DNA of 31,466 nt from Pseudomonadota bacterium. Lineage in GTDB: Bacteria > Pseudomonadota > Gammaproteobacteria > Burkholderiales > Gallionellaceae. Both the position numbers and the translations under genes were made by a program. The notes beneath the pieces were generated by a model. The model did no database searches. It was not told the origin of the DNA and was given only the letters and a program-made list of their open reading frames with translations. Within the stretch, counting starts at the first letter, position 1. Each line of letters begins with the position of its first letter. Of this stretch, positions 1-6,961 are shown piece after piece. The stretch is from assembly GCA_021822115.1 (NCBI GenBank), contig JAJZSA010000023.1, positions 1 through 31,466 of the forward strand, in the 5' to 3' direction.

Positions 1-1
1 A

Positions 2-853
2 ATCGTCACCCCGATGCAGGAGGATGGCAGCCTGGACTTGGCTGCGTTCCGCGCATTGATCGATTTCCATATCGCCGAAGGCACCGATGGCATCGTGGTC
101 GTCGGCACCACCGGCGAATCCCCCACCGTCGACGTGGAAGAGCATGAGTTGCTCATCGCCGAAGCGGTGAAGCATGCCGCCAAGCGCGTGCCCATCATCG
201 CCGGCACCGGCGCGAACTCGACCAAGGAGGCCATCGAGCTGGCGACCTTCGCCAAGCGGGTGGGGGCAGATGCATCGCTGACCGTGGTGCCCTATTACAA
301 CAAGCCGACGCAGGAAGGCCTGTATCTGCATTTCAAAGCCATCGCCGAGGCGGTGGACATGCCGCACATCCTGTACAACGTACCGGGACGTACCGGCGCC
401 GACATGAGCAACGACACCGTGCTGCGTCTGGCACAGATCCCCAACATCGTGGGCATCAAGGATGCCACCGGCGGCATCGAGCGCGGCAGCGATCTGCTGC
501 AACGTGCGCCTGCGGATTTCGCGATCTACAGTGGCGACGATGCCAGCACTCTGGCACTGATGCTGCTGGGTGCGCACGGCACCATCTCGGTCACCGCCAA
601 CGTCGCGCCACGCCTGATGCATGAGATGTGCGCCGCCGCCCTGGCCGGCGATGTCGCCAAGGCGCGCGCCATCAACTTCCAGCTGCTCGGTCTGCACCGC
701 AAGCTGTTCGTCGAGGCCAACCCGATTCCGGTGAAGTGGGCTGTGGCCCGTCTGGGTATGATGAAGAACGTGCTGCGTTTGCCGCTCACTCCGCTTTCCA
801 CTGCGGCGCAACCTGCGGTGGAAGAAGCCATGCGCCAGGCCGGCGTGATCTGA
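2..853 (+). CDS. dapA: 4-hydroxy-tetrahydrodipicolinate synthase, 5' end cut by window
   Basis: Condenses pyruvate with aspartate semialdehyde, the first committed step of lysine and meso-diaminopimelate synthesis, in the cytoplasm. The frame is open from base 2 (reads I-V-T-P before the first visible Met), so the true start lies a few codons upstream of the window. The sequence shows the [10 protein letters not shown] strand with the two active-site threonines, the tyrosine in LYNVPGRTG and the Schiff-base lysine in GIKDATGG, all as in E. coli DapA. The C-terminal helices are complete and end at TGA 851-853. It is followed 13 bases later by bamC, the same dapA-bamC order as in E. coli, so the two are probably co-transcribed. 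Identification is secure. Confidence 0.97.
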   Translation: MVTPMQEDGSLDLAAFRALIDFHIAEGTDGIVVVGTTGESPTVDVEEHELLIAEAVKHAAKRVPIIAGTGANSTKEAIELATFAKRVGADASLTVVPYYNKPTQEGLYLHFKAIAEAVDMPHILYNVPGRTGADMSNDTVLRLAQIPNIVGIKDATGGIERGSDLLQRAPADFAIYSGDDASTLALMLLGAHGTISVTANVAPRLMHEMCAAALAGDVAKARAINFQLLGLHRKLFVEANPIPVKWAVARLGMMKNVLRLPLTPLSTAAQPAVEEAMRQAGVI

Positions 854-866
854 CAGGTATCTGAAC

Positions 867-1448
867 ATGCAAATGCGTAATCTTTTCCTTGCTTCGCTCA
901 CTTTCTCACTGCTGGCTGGATGCAGCCTGTTGCCCGGCCGTGAACCAGTGGATTACAAGAACGGTGCGGCGTCGGTGCCGGCGCTCGAAGTGCCGCCCGA
1001 TCTGACCATGCCGGCCAATGGTCAGCGTTATGCGGTGCCGGAGCAGGAGGGTACCCAGGTCGCCAGTTATTCCGCCTATACGCGTGGTGCAGTGACAGAG
1101 CAGGCTGCCCCTTGCGCCGCTCCCGAGGCATCGGCTGCGGCGACTGCTACACCTACTCAGGGCGTGCGCATGATGACGGTGGAAGGCCGCGACTTCGTGC
1201 TGCTGGACGACCCATTCGATCATGCCTGGCGCAAGGTCAAACTGGCGCTCGAGCGCGCCAAGCTGGCGACCAGCGATGTCGATCGCAGCAAGGGTTTGTT
1301 CTTCCTCAAGCCGAGCGTTGATGCGCCGAGCGAGATGCGCGTGCAAGTACGTGAAACCGGTGGTGCCAGCGTTGTCACGGTGCAAGCGTCCCAAGCGGCA
1401 GAAGCAACGCGCGTGCTGGAGAGCCTCTACCGTCAGATGGGCAACTGA
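867..1448 (+). CDS. bamC: Short BamC-like outer-membrane assembly lipoprotein
   Basis: Probable BamC (NlpB), a lipoprotein subunit of the BAM complex that inserts beta-barrel proteins. A signal peptide of about 18 residues ends in the lipobox LAGC (Cys19). Next comes an extended segment (DYKNG, LEVPPDLT, QRYAVP) resembling the BamC stretch that lies along BamD. After an Ala/Thr-rich linker there is one helix-grip-type domain from about residue 104 (FVLLDDPFDHAWRKV, VDRSKGLFFLK). The protein has only 193 residues against roughly 340-370 for usual BamC; the first of the two helix-grip domains appears to be missing. The position directly after dapA supports the assignment. An alternative in-frame Met two codons downstream is possible. 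Loss of the first domain is inferred from length and remembered family layout. Confidence 0.85.
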   Translation: MQMRNLFLASLTFSLLAGCSLLPGREPVDYKNGAASVPALEVPPDLTMPANGQRYAVPEQEGTQVASYSAYTRGAVTEQAAPCAAPEASAAATATPTQGVRMMTVEGRDFVLLDDPFDHAWRKVKLALERAKLATSDVDRSKGLFFLKPSVDAPSEMRVQVRETGGASVVTVQASQAAEATRVLESLYRQMGN

Positions 1449-1456
1449 ACCCGGTG

Positions 1457-2218
1457 ATGCGGTTCGCATCGCTGGGCAGTGGCAGTGAAGGCAATGCGCT
1501 GCTGGTCCAGGTCGGCGAAACTTTGCTGATGCTGGACTGCGGTTTCTCGCTCAGCGAGACGCAGGCACGCCTGGCGCGTTTGGGGGTGCAGCCAGAACAG
1601 CTCAGCGGTATCCTCGTCACCCATGAGCATAGCGACCACATCGGCGGCGTAGCACGCCTGGCACGCCGCTTCGCTATCCCGGTCTGGATGACGCATGGCA
1701 CCTGGATCGCTCAGCAGGCAGCCTTTTCCGAGGTGCAGGTCAACGGCATCAATCCCCATCTGGCGTTCGGTATCGGCGCGGTCGAGGTGCATCCGTTCCT
1801 GGTGCCGCATGATGCGCGCGAGCCGGTGCAATATGTATTCAGCGATGGTTGCCATCGTCTGGGCGTGTTGACCGACACCGGGCATATCACCCCGCACATC
1901 CGCCAGTCGCTCGATGGTTGTCATGCGTTGGTGCTGGAGTGCAACCATGACGAAGAGATGTTGCGTACCGGGCGTTATCCGCTCAGCCTTAAGCAGCGTG
2001 TCGGTGGCCGTTATGGCCATCTCAACAATCGTCAGGCCGCGGAATTGCTGGCCGGGCTCGATGTCCGGTATCTGCGCCATATCGTTGCAGCGCATCTGAG
2101 TGAACACAATAATCTGCCGGAACTGGCGGTGGCGGCATTGAGTGCGGCCTTGCAGTGTGCTGCCGAGAGGATCAGCGTCGCCACACAGGCGTATGGGCTG
2201 GACTGGTTGGAGTTGTAA
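1457..2218 (+). CDS. YycJ-type metallo-beta-lactamase fold hydrolase
   Basis: Cytoplasmic metallo-beta-lactamase fold protein of the YycJ/WalJ type. The metal-binding motif THEHSDHIGG (His56, His58, Asp60, His61) follows an N-terminal FASLGSGSEGNALLV strand. Later come TDTGHIT, ECNHDEEML and the final ligand region AAHLSEHNN, all typical of this subgroup. Members are thought to be nucleases linked to DNA repair, but the substrate here cannot be read from sequence. The ATG at 1457 is preferred; a GTG one codon upstream (1454) is also possible, and no clear Shine-Dalgarno is visible. It starts 8 bases after the bamC stop, so it is likely in the same operon. A hairpin terminator follows at 2236. 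Confidence 0.9.
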   Translation: MRFASLGSGSEGNALLVQVGETLLMLDCGFSLSETQARLARLGVQPEQLSGILVTHEHSDHIGGVARLARRFAIPVWMTHGTWIAQQAAFSEVQVNGINPHLAFGIGAVEVHPFLVPHDAREPVQYVFSDGCHRLGVLTDTGHITPHIRQSLDGCHALVLECNHDEEMLRTGRYPLSLKQRVGGRYGHLNNRQAAELLAGLDVRYLRHIVAAHLSEHNNLPELAVAALSAALQCAAERISVATQAYGLDWLEL

Positions 2219-2235
2219 CGGCTGCGGAAATGAAA

Positions 2236-2255
2236 AAGCCGGCTTGCGCCGGCTT
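2236..2255. terminator. Bidirectional terminator between convergent genes
   Basis: Perfect 8-bp stem AAGCCGGC / GCCGGCTT with a TTGC loop, flanked by A-rich sequence on the left and T-rich sequence on the right. It lies between the stop of the metallo-hydrolase (+) and the stop of the small lipoprotein (-), so it can end both transcripts. The run of T is better on the minus strand. Confidence 0.75.
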
Positions 2256-2276
2256 CTTCATTTTGACGTGCAGGTA

Positions 2277-2471
2277 TTACTTGGCGGCCGGAGCTGCAGC
2301 TTCGGTAGCCGATGCTGCTGCCGGAGCGGCTGCCTCTGTTGCGGAGGCGGCTGCCGGTGCGGCGGCTTCAGTTGCCGGAGCGGCAACAGGAGCTGCGGTC
2401 TCGGCGGCCTTCTCGCCGCAAGCGGACAGGGACAGGGCCAACAGGGCTGCGATCAAAGCAGAGTGTTTCAT
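2277..2471 (-). CDS. Small Ala-rich lipoprotein with peptide repeats
   Basis: Predicted 64-residue lipoprotein of unknown function. The start at 2471 gives MKHSALIAALLALSLSACGEKAA, a classic type II signal peptide with lipobox LSAC (Cys18); a longer reading from 2507 would put unnatural residues before the signal. The mature part is almost only Ala, Pro, Glu and Thr, built from about three copies of ATEAAAPAAAS, so it is expected to be extended or disordered at the membrane surface. Its signal peptide is nearly identical to that of the lipoprotein at 2755-3027, suggesting a duplicated pair. The Shine-Dalgarno is weak (GGAAAA). No enzymatic motif is visible. Confidence 0.7.
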   Translation of the reverse strand: MKHSALIAALLALSLSACGEKAAETAAPVAAPATEAAAPAAASATEAAAPAAASATEAAAPAAK

Positions 2472-2568
2472 GTTCAATTTTCCAATCGAAAAAGGTATTA
2501 CGGACAATGAGTGAAGGTTTGTGGTGAAGCGCTCTTTCTACAACCTTCCCAAAGAAAAAGCGGCTGGT

Positions 2569-2596
2569 ATTCTAGCTACCCCTACGGAAAATACAA
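2569..2596 (-). promoter_or_regulatory. Candidate promoter for the small lipoprotein
   Basis: Read on the minus strand, TTGTAT (2591-2596) and TAGAAT (2569-2574) are separated by 16 bases. The -10 matches five of six consensus bases and the -35 only three. It would give a leader of about 90 bases before the start at 2471. Weak prediction. The rest of 2475-2712 shows no gene. Confidence 0.3.
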
Positions 2597-2712
2597 GTGG
2601 GGGCTGGAGAAAAACCTTTTCATTTCAGCAGGAAAGCGGAATCTTGAACATGTCCTCAAAAGTCAGCATCCGGTTGTGAATGTCTGGTAACTCTAAAGTC
2701 GTCCGGTGTGGG

Positions 2713-2746
2713 CAGGTTCGCTGTCCCCCAAGGGGGGGCGAACCTG
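2713..2746. terminator. Strong stem-loop downstream of the second lipoprotein
   Basis: Inverted repeat CAGGTTCG (2713-2720) / CGAACCTG (2739-2746) with a further C5/G5 pairing inside and a tiny AA loop. It lies just beyond the stop of the minus-strand lipoprotein that ends at 2755. No T-tract follows on that strand, so it may be an mRNA-stabilising or Rho-assisted 3' hairpin rather than an intrinsic terminator. Confidence 0.5.
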
Positions 2747-2754
2747 GGGGTACT

Positions 2755-3027
2755 TTATTTATTGACAGCGTCTGCGGCCGTGTTTACGGCCTGCTTTGCA
2801 GTATCCTTGGCGGCAGCGGCTGCATCATCGGCCACTTCCTTAGCCTTGTCGGCAGCGGCTTTGGTGGCATCATCGGCCGCATCGCCGATGTCCTTGGCGG
2901 CCTCCTGCGCCTTGTCAGCGGCCTGGCTGGCAGCTTTTTTGGCGGCCTCGATCGATTCGGCGGCTTGTTCACCGCAGGCGGTCAAGGTGAGTGCGAACAG
3001 GGCGGCGATCAATGTCGAGTGTTTCAT
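2755..3027 (-). CDS. Ala/Lys/Asp-rich amphipathic-repeat lipoprotein
   Basis: Predicted 90-residue lipoprotein. The start at 3027 has a good Shine-Dalgarno (AAGGAAGG, about 6 bases upstream) and gives MKHSTLIAALFALTLTACGEQAAE with the lipobox LTAC (Cys18). An upstream Met at 3147 would read through non-signal sequence and is rejected. The mature part is a run of short A-A-K/D-x-A units (AAKKAASQAADKAQEAAKDI and similar) with charges at regular spacing, resembling late-embryogenesis-abundant or apolipoprotein-like amphipathic helices. The first 22 residues closely match the lipoprotein at 2277-2471, so the two look like diverged paralogues. A role in envelope protection or stress is conceivable but not shown. 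Confidence 0.75.
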   Translation of the reverse strand: MKHSTLIAALFALTLTACGEQAAESIEAAKKAASQAADKAQEAAKDIGDAADDATKAAADKAKEVADDAAAAAKDTAKQAVNTAADAVNK

Positions 3028-3073
3028 GGTGTCCTTCCTTTGATTCGAGTTGCAGGTGGCACTGCTGTATTTC

Positions 3074-3101
3074 ATTTTAACAAGAGTGCGGGGCGAGTCT
3101 A
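3074..3101 (-). promoter_or_regulatory. Candidate promoter for the amphipathic lipoprotein
   Basis: On the minus strand TAGACT (3096-3101) and TAAAAT (3074-3079) are spaced by 16 bases, four and five matches to the sigma-70 consensus. The distance to the start codon at 3027 is about 45 bases. The -35 box touches the last codons of the upstream DUF7931 gene. Confidence 0.4.
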
Positions 3102-3590
3102 TAGCCCAAGACGCGTCGCCGAGGCGCCAGGGTGCGAAGACTGCCACATCTCATGAAAGTGTGAAGCAAGCTCGCGCGCTCCTTGCGGATCGTTCCATGC
3201 GAGCAGGCCGCGCGTGTCATCGAAATGGTAGCGGCGCACATAGTGGTGATCGTCCGCTACGGCGAACGGCTCGGTCACGTTGTGCAGATGCGGCGGGGTC
3301 TGGTGGATCGCCATGCTGTGACCGAAGTCACGCAACAGCATCATCACGCGCGGGCTGTGGCGCACCAGATGTTGCGTGTCGTGGGCGAGGAGCTGCAAGC
3401 GGTTGCTGGTGCTTTGCAGCAGGAAGTGGCGCAAGGCATCGTAGCGCGCTTCGCTGTTGAAGCCGATGTCGGCGTAATCCTTTTCGAAGATGCACAGGCT
3501 GCGTTGGGCCGCAGTGCAGAGTTTGTTCAGCGCTTCGATATAGTCGGCGATACCGTCGAAGGTGATGTGCTGCAATGCGTCTTCGCTCAT
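3099..3590 (-). CDS. DUF7931-type protein, coupled to roxA
   Basis: A 163-residue soluble protein without signal peptide or membrane segment. I recognise it tentatively as the DUF7931 type found beside roxA in related bacteria; elsewhere this domain can follow an acetyltransferase. Visible features are an N-terminal region (ITFDGIADYIEALNKLCTAA), a central LQLLAHDTQHLVRHSPRVMML stretch, and a His/Tyr-rich part (ADDHHYVRRYHFDDTRGLLAW). The start codon overlaps the roxA stop by one base (TAATG) with GAGGCG upstream inside roxA, so translation is probably coupled. Function is unknown; the neighbour suggests a link with ribosome modification, but that is inference. Confidence 0.8.
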   Translation of the reverse strand: MSEDALQHITFDGIADYIEALNKLCTAAQRSLCIFEKDYADIGFNSEARYDALRHFLLQSTSNRLQLLAHDTQHLVRHSPRVMMLLRDFGHSMAIHQTPPHLHNVTEPFAVADDHHYVRRYHFDDTRGLLAWNDPQGARELASHFHEMWQSSHPGASATRLGL

Positions 3591-4726
3591 TATTTGCGCC
3601 TCTTCGTATCGGGGGTCAGGTAACCGTCCAGGTACCAGCCATGCAGCAATTCAAATGCGTTCGCTGACAGCTTTGCGCCAGGCGGCAGACGGCGCGCATC
3701 TGCCAGTTCGCGCAACGCGCGATATTCGGTTTTGCTCACCGGTTCCGCGTCGCCATTGATGAACACCGTGCTGCCCTGGCACAGCATCTGTGTCTTCAGG
3801 TCGAGCACCACGCCGCGCTGCGCAACCGCATCGGCGAAGCGCGCTGCGGAGAGCGGACGCTGCGGGGCATCGAAGAAGATGTGCGGCTTGGGTTCGGAAA
3901 GATAGCTGCCGAGGAAATTGGCGACGTCCTCATCGTCCCAGCGGATCTTGCGGATGGCGTTGCCAACCTGTTGCAGCATGGCGGGGCCGATCTCGGAAGG
4001 ATGTTTTTGCAATGCCAGATCGGGGTCGGCATAGGTGCCTTCGATCTCGATACGGTCTTGCAGGTAAACTAGGAATTGCTCCGCCAGCTCGTGATACCAC
4101 GGCGTGCGGAAGCCGATGGAGTAGGTCATGCAGTCGTCTTCGGCGATGCCGTTGTGTGCGCATTGTGGCGGCAGGTAGAGCATGTCGCCCGGTTCGAGCA
4201 CCCACTCCTGTTCCACCTTGAAATCCTTGAGGATGCGTAGCGGTGCGCCTTCGATCAGTGTCTGGTCTTCCTGGGTGGAGATCTGCCAGCGACGATGGCC
4301 ATGACCTTGCAGCAGGAACACATCGTAGGCGTCGAAATGCGGTCCCACACCGCCGCCCTTGGGCGCATAGCTCACCATCAGGTCGTCCAGGCGCGCGTGC
4401 GGGACGAAATTGAAGCGCTGCAACAACTCCGTGGCCTCGGGCAGAAAATGGTTCACGCCCTGCACCAGCACACTCCACAGGCCTTTCTTCGACAAGCCGG
4501 AGAAGTCTTTTGCCGCGAACGGCGCATGGCGCAAACCGAACTGGCCGCGCTGCTGCGTGACCAGGCGTGCTTGGGCATCTTCGTGGCAGGCAAGGTCGAT
4601 CAGTTGTTGCGGCGTCAGCAGTCCCTTGAAGCCGGGTACGGCCTGACGGATCAGCAGCGGCTTCTTCTGCCAGTAGTCGCGCAGGAATTGTTGCGGAGTG
4701 AGTCCGCCGAGCAGGGTGTTTTTCAT
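3590..4726 (-). CDS. roxA: Ribosomal protein uL16 3-hydroxylase (JmjC/cupin oxygenase)
   Basis: Fe(II)/2-oxoglutarate oxygenase of the RoxA (YcfD) family, which hydroxylates an arginine of ribosomal protein L16. Length from the chosen start is 378 residues, close to the 373 of E. coli. The N-terminal part begins LTPQQFLRDYWQKKPLLIRQA; the jelly roll carries GGGVGPHFDAYDVFLLQGHGHR with His130 and Asp132, and LPPQCAHNG with His191, the iron triad. The C-terminal dimerisation and winged-helix parts are present. The start at 4726 is chosen over one at 4852 because family members start near this point and because a near-consensus promoter ends 7 bases upstream of this ATG. No Shine-Dalgarno is visible, consistent with a leaderless message. 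Confidence 0.93.
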   Translation of the reverse strand: MKNTLLGGLTPQQFLRDYWQKKPLLIRQAVPGFKGLLTPQQLIDLACHEDAQARLVTQQRGQFGLRHAPFAAKDFSGLSKKGLWSVLVQGVNHFLPEATELLQRFNFVPHARLDDLMVSYAPKGGGVGPHFDAYDVFLLQGHGHRRWQISTQEDQTLIEGAPLRILKDFKVEQEWVLEPGDMLYLPPQCAHNGIAEDDCMTYSIGFRTPWYHELAEQFLVYLQDRIEIEGTYADPDLALQKHPSEIGPAMLQQVGNAIRKIRWDDEDVANFLGSYLSEPKPHIFFDAPQRPLSAARFADAVAQRGVVLDLKTQMLCQGSTVFINGDAEPVSKTEYRALRELADARRLPPGAKLSANAFELLHGWYLDGYLTPDTKRRK

Positions 4727-4733
4727 GCACGGG

Positions 4734-4761
4734 ATTATAGCCCTGCCGACTATGTTGCCAA
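4734..4761 (-). promoter_or_regulatory. Near-consensus promoter of roxA, predicting a leaderless mRNA
   Basis: On the minus strand TTGGCA (4756-4761), a 16-base spacer and a perfect TATAAT (4734-4739). The last base of the -10 box is followed by only seven bases (CCCGTGC) and then the roxA ATG, so the expected transcription start falls at or next to the A of the start codon. Confidence 0.75.
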
Positions 4762-4830
4762 GCGCGGTGCGCAGAAAATTACGGCGCGCCTCGGACGTGA
4801 ATTTGGATAGAATGCAGACAGGAGGACGCC

Positions 4831-5316
4831 ATGCCAACACAAGCTGAACCACTCAAAGCTGGAATGGAGGCACCGCACTTCGAGTTGCCGGACGCCGACA
4901 TGGGAACGTTCAAACTGGCTGCATACCAGGGGCAGAAGAATATCGTGCTGTACTTCTATCCCAAGGATGACACGCCGGGCTGCACGATGGAGGCGAACGA
5001 ATTCAGCGACCTTGAAGCGTCGTTCGCCAAACTCGATACGCTGGTGGTGGGGGTGAGTCGTGACGACTGCATCAGCCACGCCAGTTTCCGCGACAAGTAT
5101 GGCTTGGCGCTGACCCTGCTTTCCGATCCGGAAGCGCGGGTGTGCCGCAAATACGGCGTGCTGTATGAGAAGGAAGTCGATGGCCAGAAGAAGCTTGCCA
5201 TCCAGCGTTCCACCTTCGTCATCGACAAAGCCGGCCGTTTGCGCCACGTCCTCTATGCCGTACATGCCCACGGGCATGCACAAGAGATACTCACACTGAT
5301 AAAGGAAATGAAATGA
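4831..5316 (+). CDS. bcp: Thioredoxin-dependent peroxiredoxin, BCP/PrxQ type
   Basis: Thiol peroxidase reducing hydrogen peroxide and organic hydroperoxides with thioredoxin as donor. The motif FYPKDDTPGCTMEANEF contains the peroxidatic Cys51 and the conserved Pro and Thr of the active site. The usual second cysteine five residues later (Cys-X4-Cys type) is absent. Cys80 (SRDDC) and Cys105 (EARVC) are the remaining cysteines, so the resolving mechanism is uncertain. The 161-residue length is normal. AGGAGG lies 5 bases before the ATG, and a TAGAAT hexamer at 4808-4813 may be its -10 box, though without a good -35. The stop overlaps the slyD start (ATGA), so the two form an operon. Confidence 0.94.
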   Translation: MPTQAEPLKAGMEAPHFELPDADMGTFKLAAYQGQKNIVLYFYPKDDTPGCTMEANEFSDLEASFAKLDTLVVGVSRDDCISHASFRDKYGLALTLLSDPEARVCRKYGVLYEKEVDGQKKLAIQRSTFVIDKAGRLRHVLYAVHAHGHAQEILTLIKEMK

Positions 5317-5798
5317 AGATCGCCAAAGACTCCGTCGTCTCGCTGACATACAAGCTCACCGATGCCGACGGCTCGCTGCTCGAACAGACCAGCGACCCCA
5401 TCAGCTACCTGCACGGTGGCTACGACGGCATCTTCCCGCTGGTCGAAGAGGCATTGCATGGCAAGGACGTGGGCGACAGCTTCTCCGTCACCATGTCGCC
5501 GGATGAGGCCTTCGGCGAATACGAGCATGAGCTGGTGCGCGTCGAGCCGCGCAACCTGTTCCCCAAGGATGTCGCGGTCGGTATGCAGTTCGAAGGCGGC
5601 GCCGAGGATGATGCCGACGAAGACTACATGCTGTACACCGTGACCGAAATCACCGCCGATGAAGTGACGGTGGACGGCAACCATCCCCTGGCCGGCAAGA
5701 CGCTGACCTTCTCCGGTAGCGTCACCGGCGTGCGCGCAGCCACCGCCGAGGAGCTGGAGCATGGCCATGTGCACGGTGAAGGTGGTCACCACCACTGA
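5313..5798 (+). CDS. slyD: FKBP-type peptidyl-prolyl isomerase, SlyD-like
   Basis: Peptidyl-prolyl cis/trans isomerase and metallochaperone. The N-terminal FKBP half begins MKIAKDSVVSLTYKLTDADG. The insert-in-flap chaperone domain occupies roughly residues 70-125 (FGEYEHELVRVEPRNLF, acidic EDDADEDY) and the FKBP fold resumes with NHPLAGKTLTFSGSVTGVR. The C-terminal tail HGHVHGEGGHHH is short but His-rich, suited to nickel or zinc binding as in E. coli SlyD. It starts inside the bcp stop codon (4-base ATGA overlap), so translation is likely coupled. A 15-bp perfect stem terminator follows. Confidence 0.94.
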   Translation: MKIAKDSVVSLTYKLTDADGSLLEQTSDPISYLHGGYDGIFPLVEEALHGKDVGDSFSVTMSPDEAFGEYEHELVRVEPRNLFPKDVAVGMQFEGGAEDDADEDYMLYTVTEITADEVTVDGNHPLAGKTLTFSGSVTGVRAATAEELEHGHVHGEGGHHH

Positions 5799-5816
5799 TC
5801 GCTGTCGCGATGCATG

Positions 5817-5850
5817 ATGAAAAAAGCCCGCATCAGCGGGCTTTTTTCAT
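5817..5850. terminator. Bidirectional rho-independent terminator after slyD
   Basis: A perfect 15-bp stem with an ATCA loop; the core is GCCCGC / GCGGGC flanked by A6 and T6. It has T-tracts on both strands and lies between the convergent slyD and the minus-strand gene ending at 5866. Confidence 0.92.
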
Positions 5851-5865
5851 GTGTGCTGCGCGGGA

Positions 5866-6294
5866 TCAGGATGGATGTTGCCGGACTTTCTGTTCGGCCA
5901 GGATATGGCACAGGTGCTCGTCCGCCGGTTCCAGCGTATAGCGCGCCACTTCGTTCAGCAGTTCGCGGATCTCGTCCAGCGTGAAATGCGCCATCAGGCG
6001 GTTGGCAAGGTGCGGCGCCAGCGGCAGCAGTCGTGCTTCGCCGTTCGGCAACTGGAAGCCGAAACCGGCCAGGCGATGCAACTCGCCGTTCTCTTCACTG
6101 AGATGTTCCTGTTCGGCCTCCAGCGTCTCATAGTAGGCCTCGATCTTGTCCGCCAGGCTGTCATCGATGTCTTCCGCGATGGAGACCACCATGCCCAGCG
6201 GGTCTTCGGTGACGGTGCAGGGCAAGCCGCGTTGTTCGATGAAGGCGACGAAACGGTCGCGCAGGGCGGCGGAGAAGAAGATGTATTCGATCAT
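5866..6294 (-). CDS. Conserved-looking hypothetical protein
   Basis: A 142-residue cytoplasmic protein that I do not recognise. It begins MIEYIFFSAALRDRFVAFIEQRGLP and has a beta-alpha rich first third (CTVTEDPLGMVVSIAEDI), an acidic helical middle (IEAYYETLEAEQEHLSEENGE) and a C-terminal helical part (HFTLDEIRELLNEVARYTLE). The fold hints at a small ferredoxin-like domain followed by a helical domain, but this is impression only. The start at 6294 is favoured; a Met 12 codons upstream (6330) is possible and neither has a clear Shine-Dalgarno. It stands alone between a terminator and the divergent coiled-coil gene. Confidence 0.75.
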   Translation of the reverse strand: MIEYIFFSAALRDRFVAFIEQRGLPCTVTEDPLGMVVSIAEDIDDSLADKIEAYYETLEAEQEHLSEENGELHRLAGFGFQLPNGEARLLPLAPHLANRLMAHFTLDEIRELLNEVARYTLEPADEHLCHILAEQKVRQHPS

Positions 6295-6430
6295 GGTCGG
6301 GAGGGTGATGCGGATGGTAACGGCGTCCATGCTGCACACAACCGGGGGCGGCGACAATCACCCGAACGGGCGGGAAGGTGTGGTTTATTGGTAGAATCCA
6401 CCGCACTGTATTCCGATCGGATTCGACACC

Positions 6431-6952
6431 ATGGACAAGACCGTCAAGATTCGCGCCTATGTTGAGCCTGCCGCCCTGCCGGCCGGCGCTGCATCGCTGA
6501 CCAAGGAGCAGGCCCTGGAATTCACCGTCTTGCAGGAGCGCCTGCAGGAAGAGCGTGACAAGTCGCTGGAGCAGTTGAAGACCATCGTGCAGTTGCGCGA
6601 GGCGGTGAAGCAGGAGCAGGCCAAGGCTGTTGAAGCCGAGAAGCGGGCGAACCAGGCGCAAGCGGCCATGCAGCAGGCGCAGAGTGCCGTCAGTGAGGCG
6701 CAACGACGTGCGCAGGAACGTCTCGACGGTGAAATGAAGAAGACGGTCGAGGCCGAGTCGCGCACCCAGCAATTGCAGGCACAACTGGCCCAGTTGCAGG
6801 CCAGGCTGGATGGCCTGGCCGATCAGGCTGCTGCGATGCAGGCCAAGGACAAGGAAGTGGTTGAACTACGCACCAAGCTGCAAGAGCTGGTCGGCGTGTT
6901 GAGCAAGGTCGGCAGCATCATCGACGCCGCCCGCCTCGCCAGCAAGTCCTGA
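6431..6952 (+). CDS. Coiled-coil protein of unknown function
   Basis: 173 residues, no signal peptide. A short N-terminal segment (MDKTVKIRAYVEPAALPAGAASLTKEQ) leads into an almost unbroken heptad-like coiled coil from about residue 28 to 150, rich in Gln, Glu, Ala and Lys (VEAEKRANQAQAAMQQAQSA, LQAQLAQLQARLDGL). A short hydrophobic tail closes the protein (LVGVLSKVGSIIDAARLA). It could be a structural or scaffold protein; nothing points to a specific partner. TAGAAT at 6392-6397 may be a -10 box, without a good -35. The stop lies 9 bases from the stop of the convergent dehydrogenase, with no obvious terminator between. Confidence 0.75.
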   Translation: MDKTVKIRAYVEPAALPAGAASLTKEQALEFTVLQERLQEERDKSLEQLKTIVQLREAVKQEQAKAVEAEKRANQAQAAMQQAQSAVSEAQRRAQERLDGEMKKTVEAESRTQQLQAQLAQLQARLDGLADQAAAMQAKDKEVVELRTKLQELVGVLSKVGSIIDAARLASKS

Positions 6953-6961
6953 ACCGCGTTC

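Noticed and set aside
2277..2400. GC-rich degenerate DNA repeat suspected to be a CRISPR-like or minisatellite array
   Set aside because: The periodicity is explained by the ATEAAAPAAAS peptide repeats of the lipoprotein; units are adjacent with no spacers.
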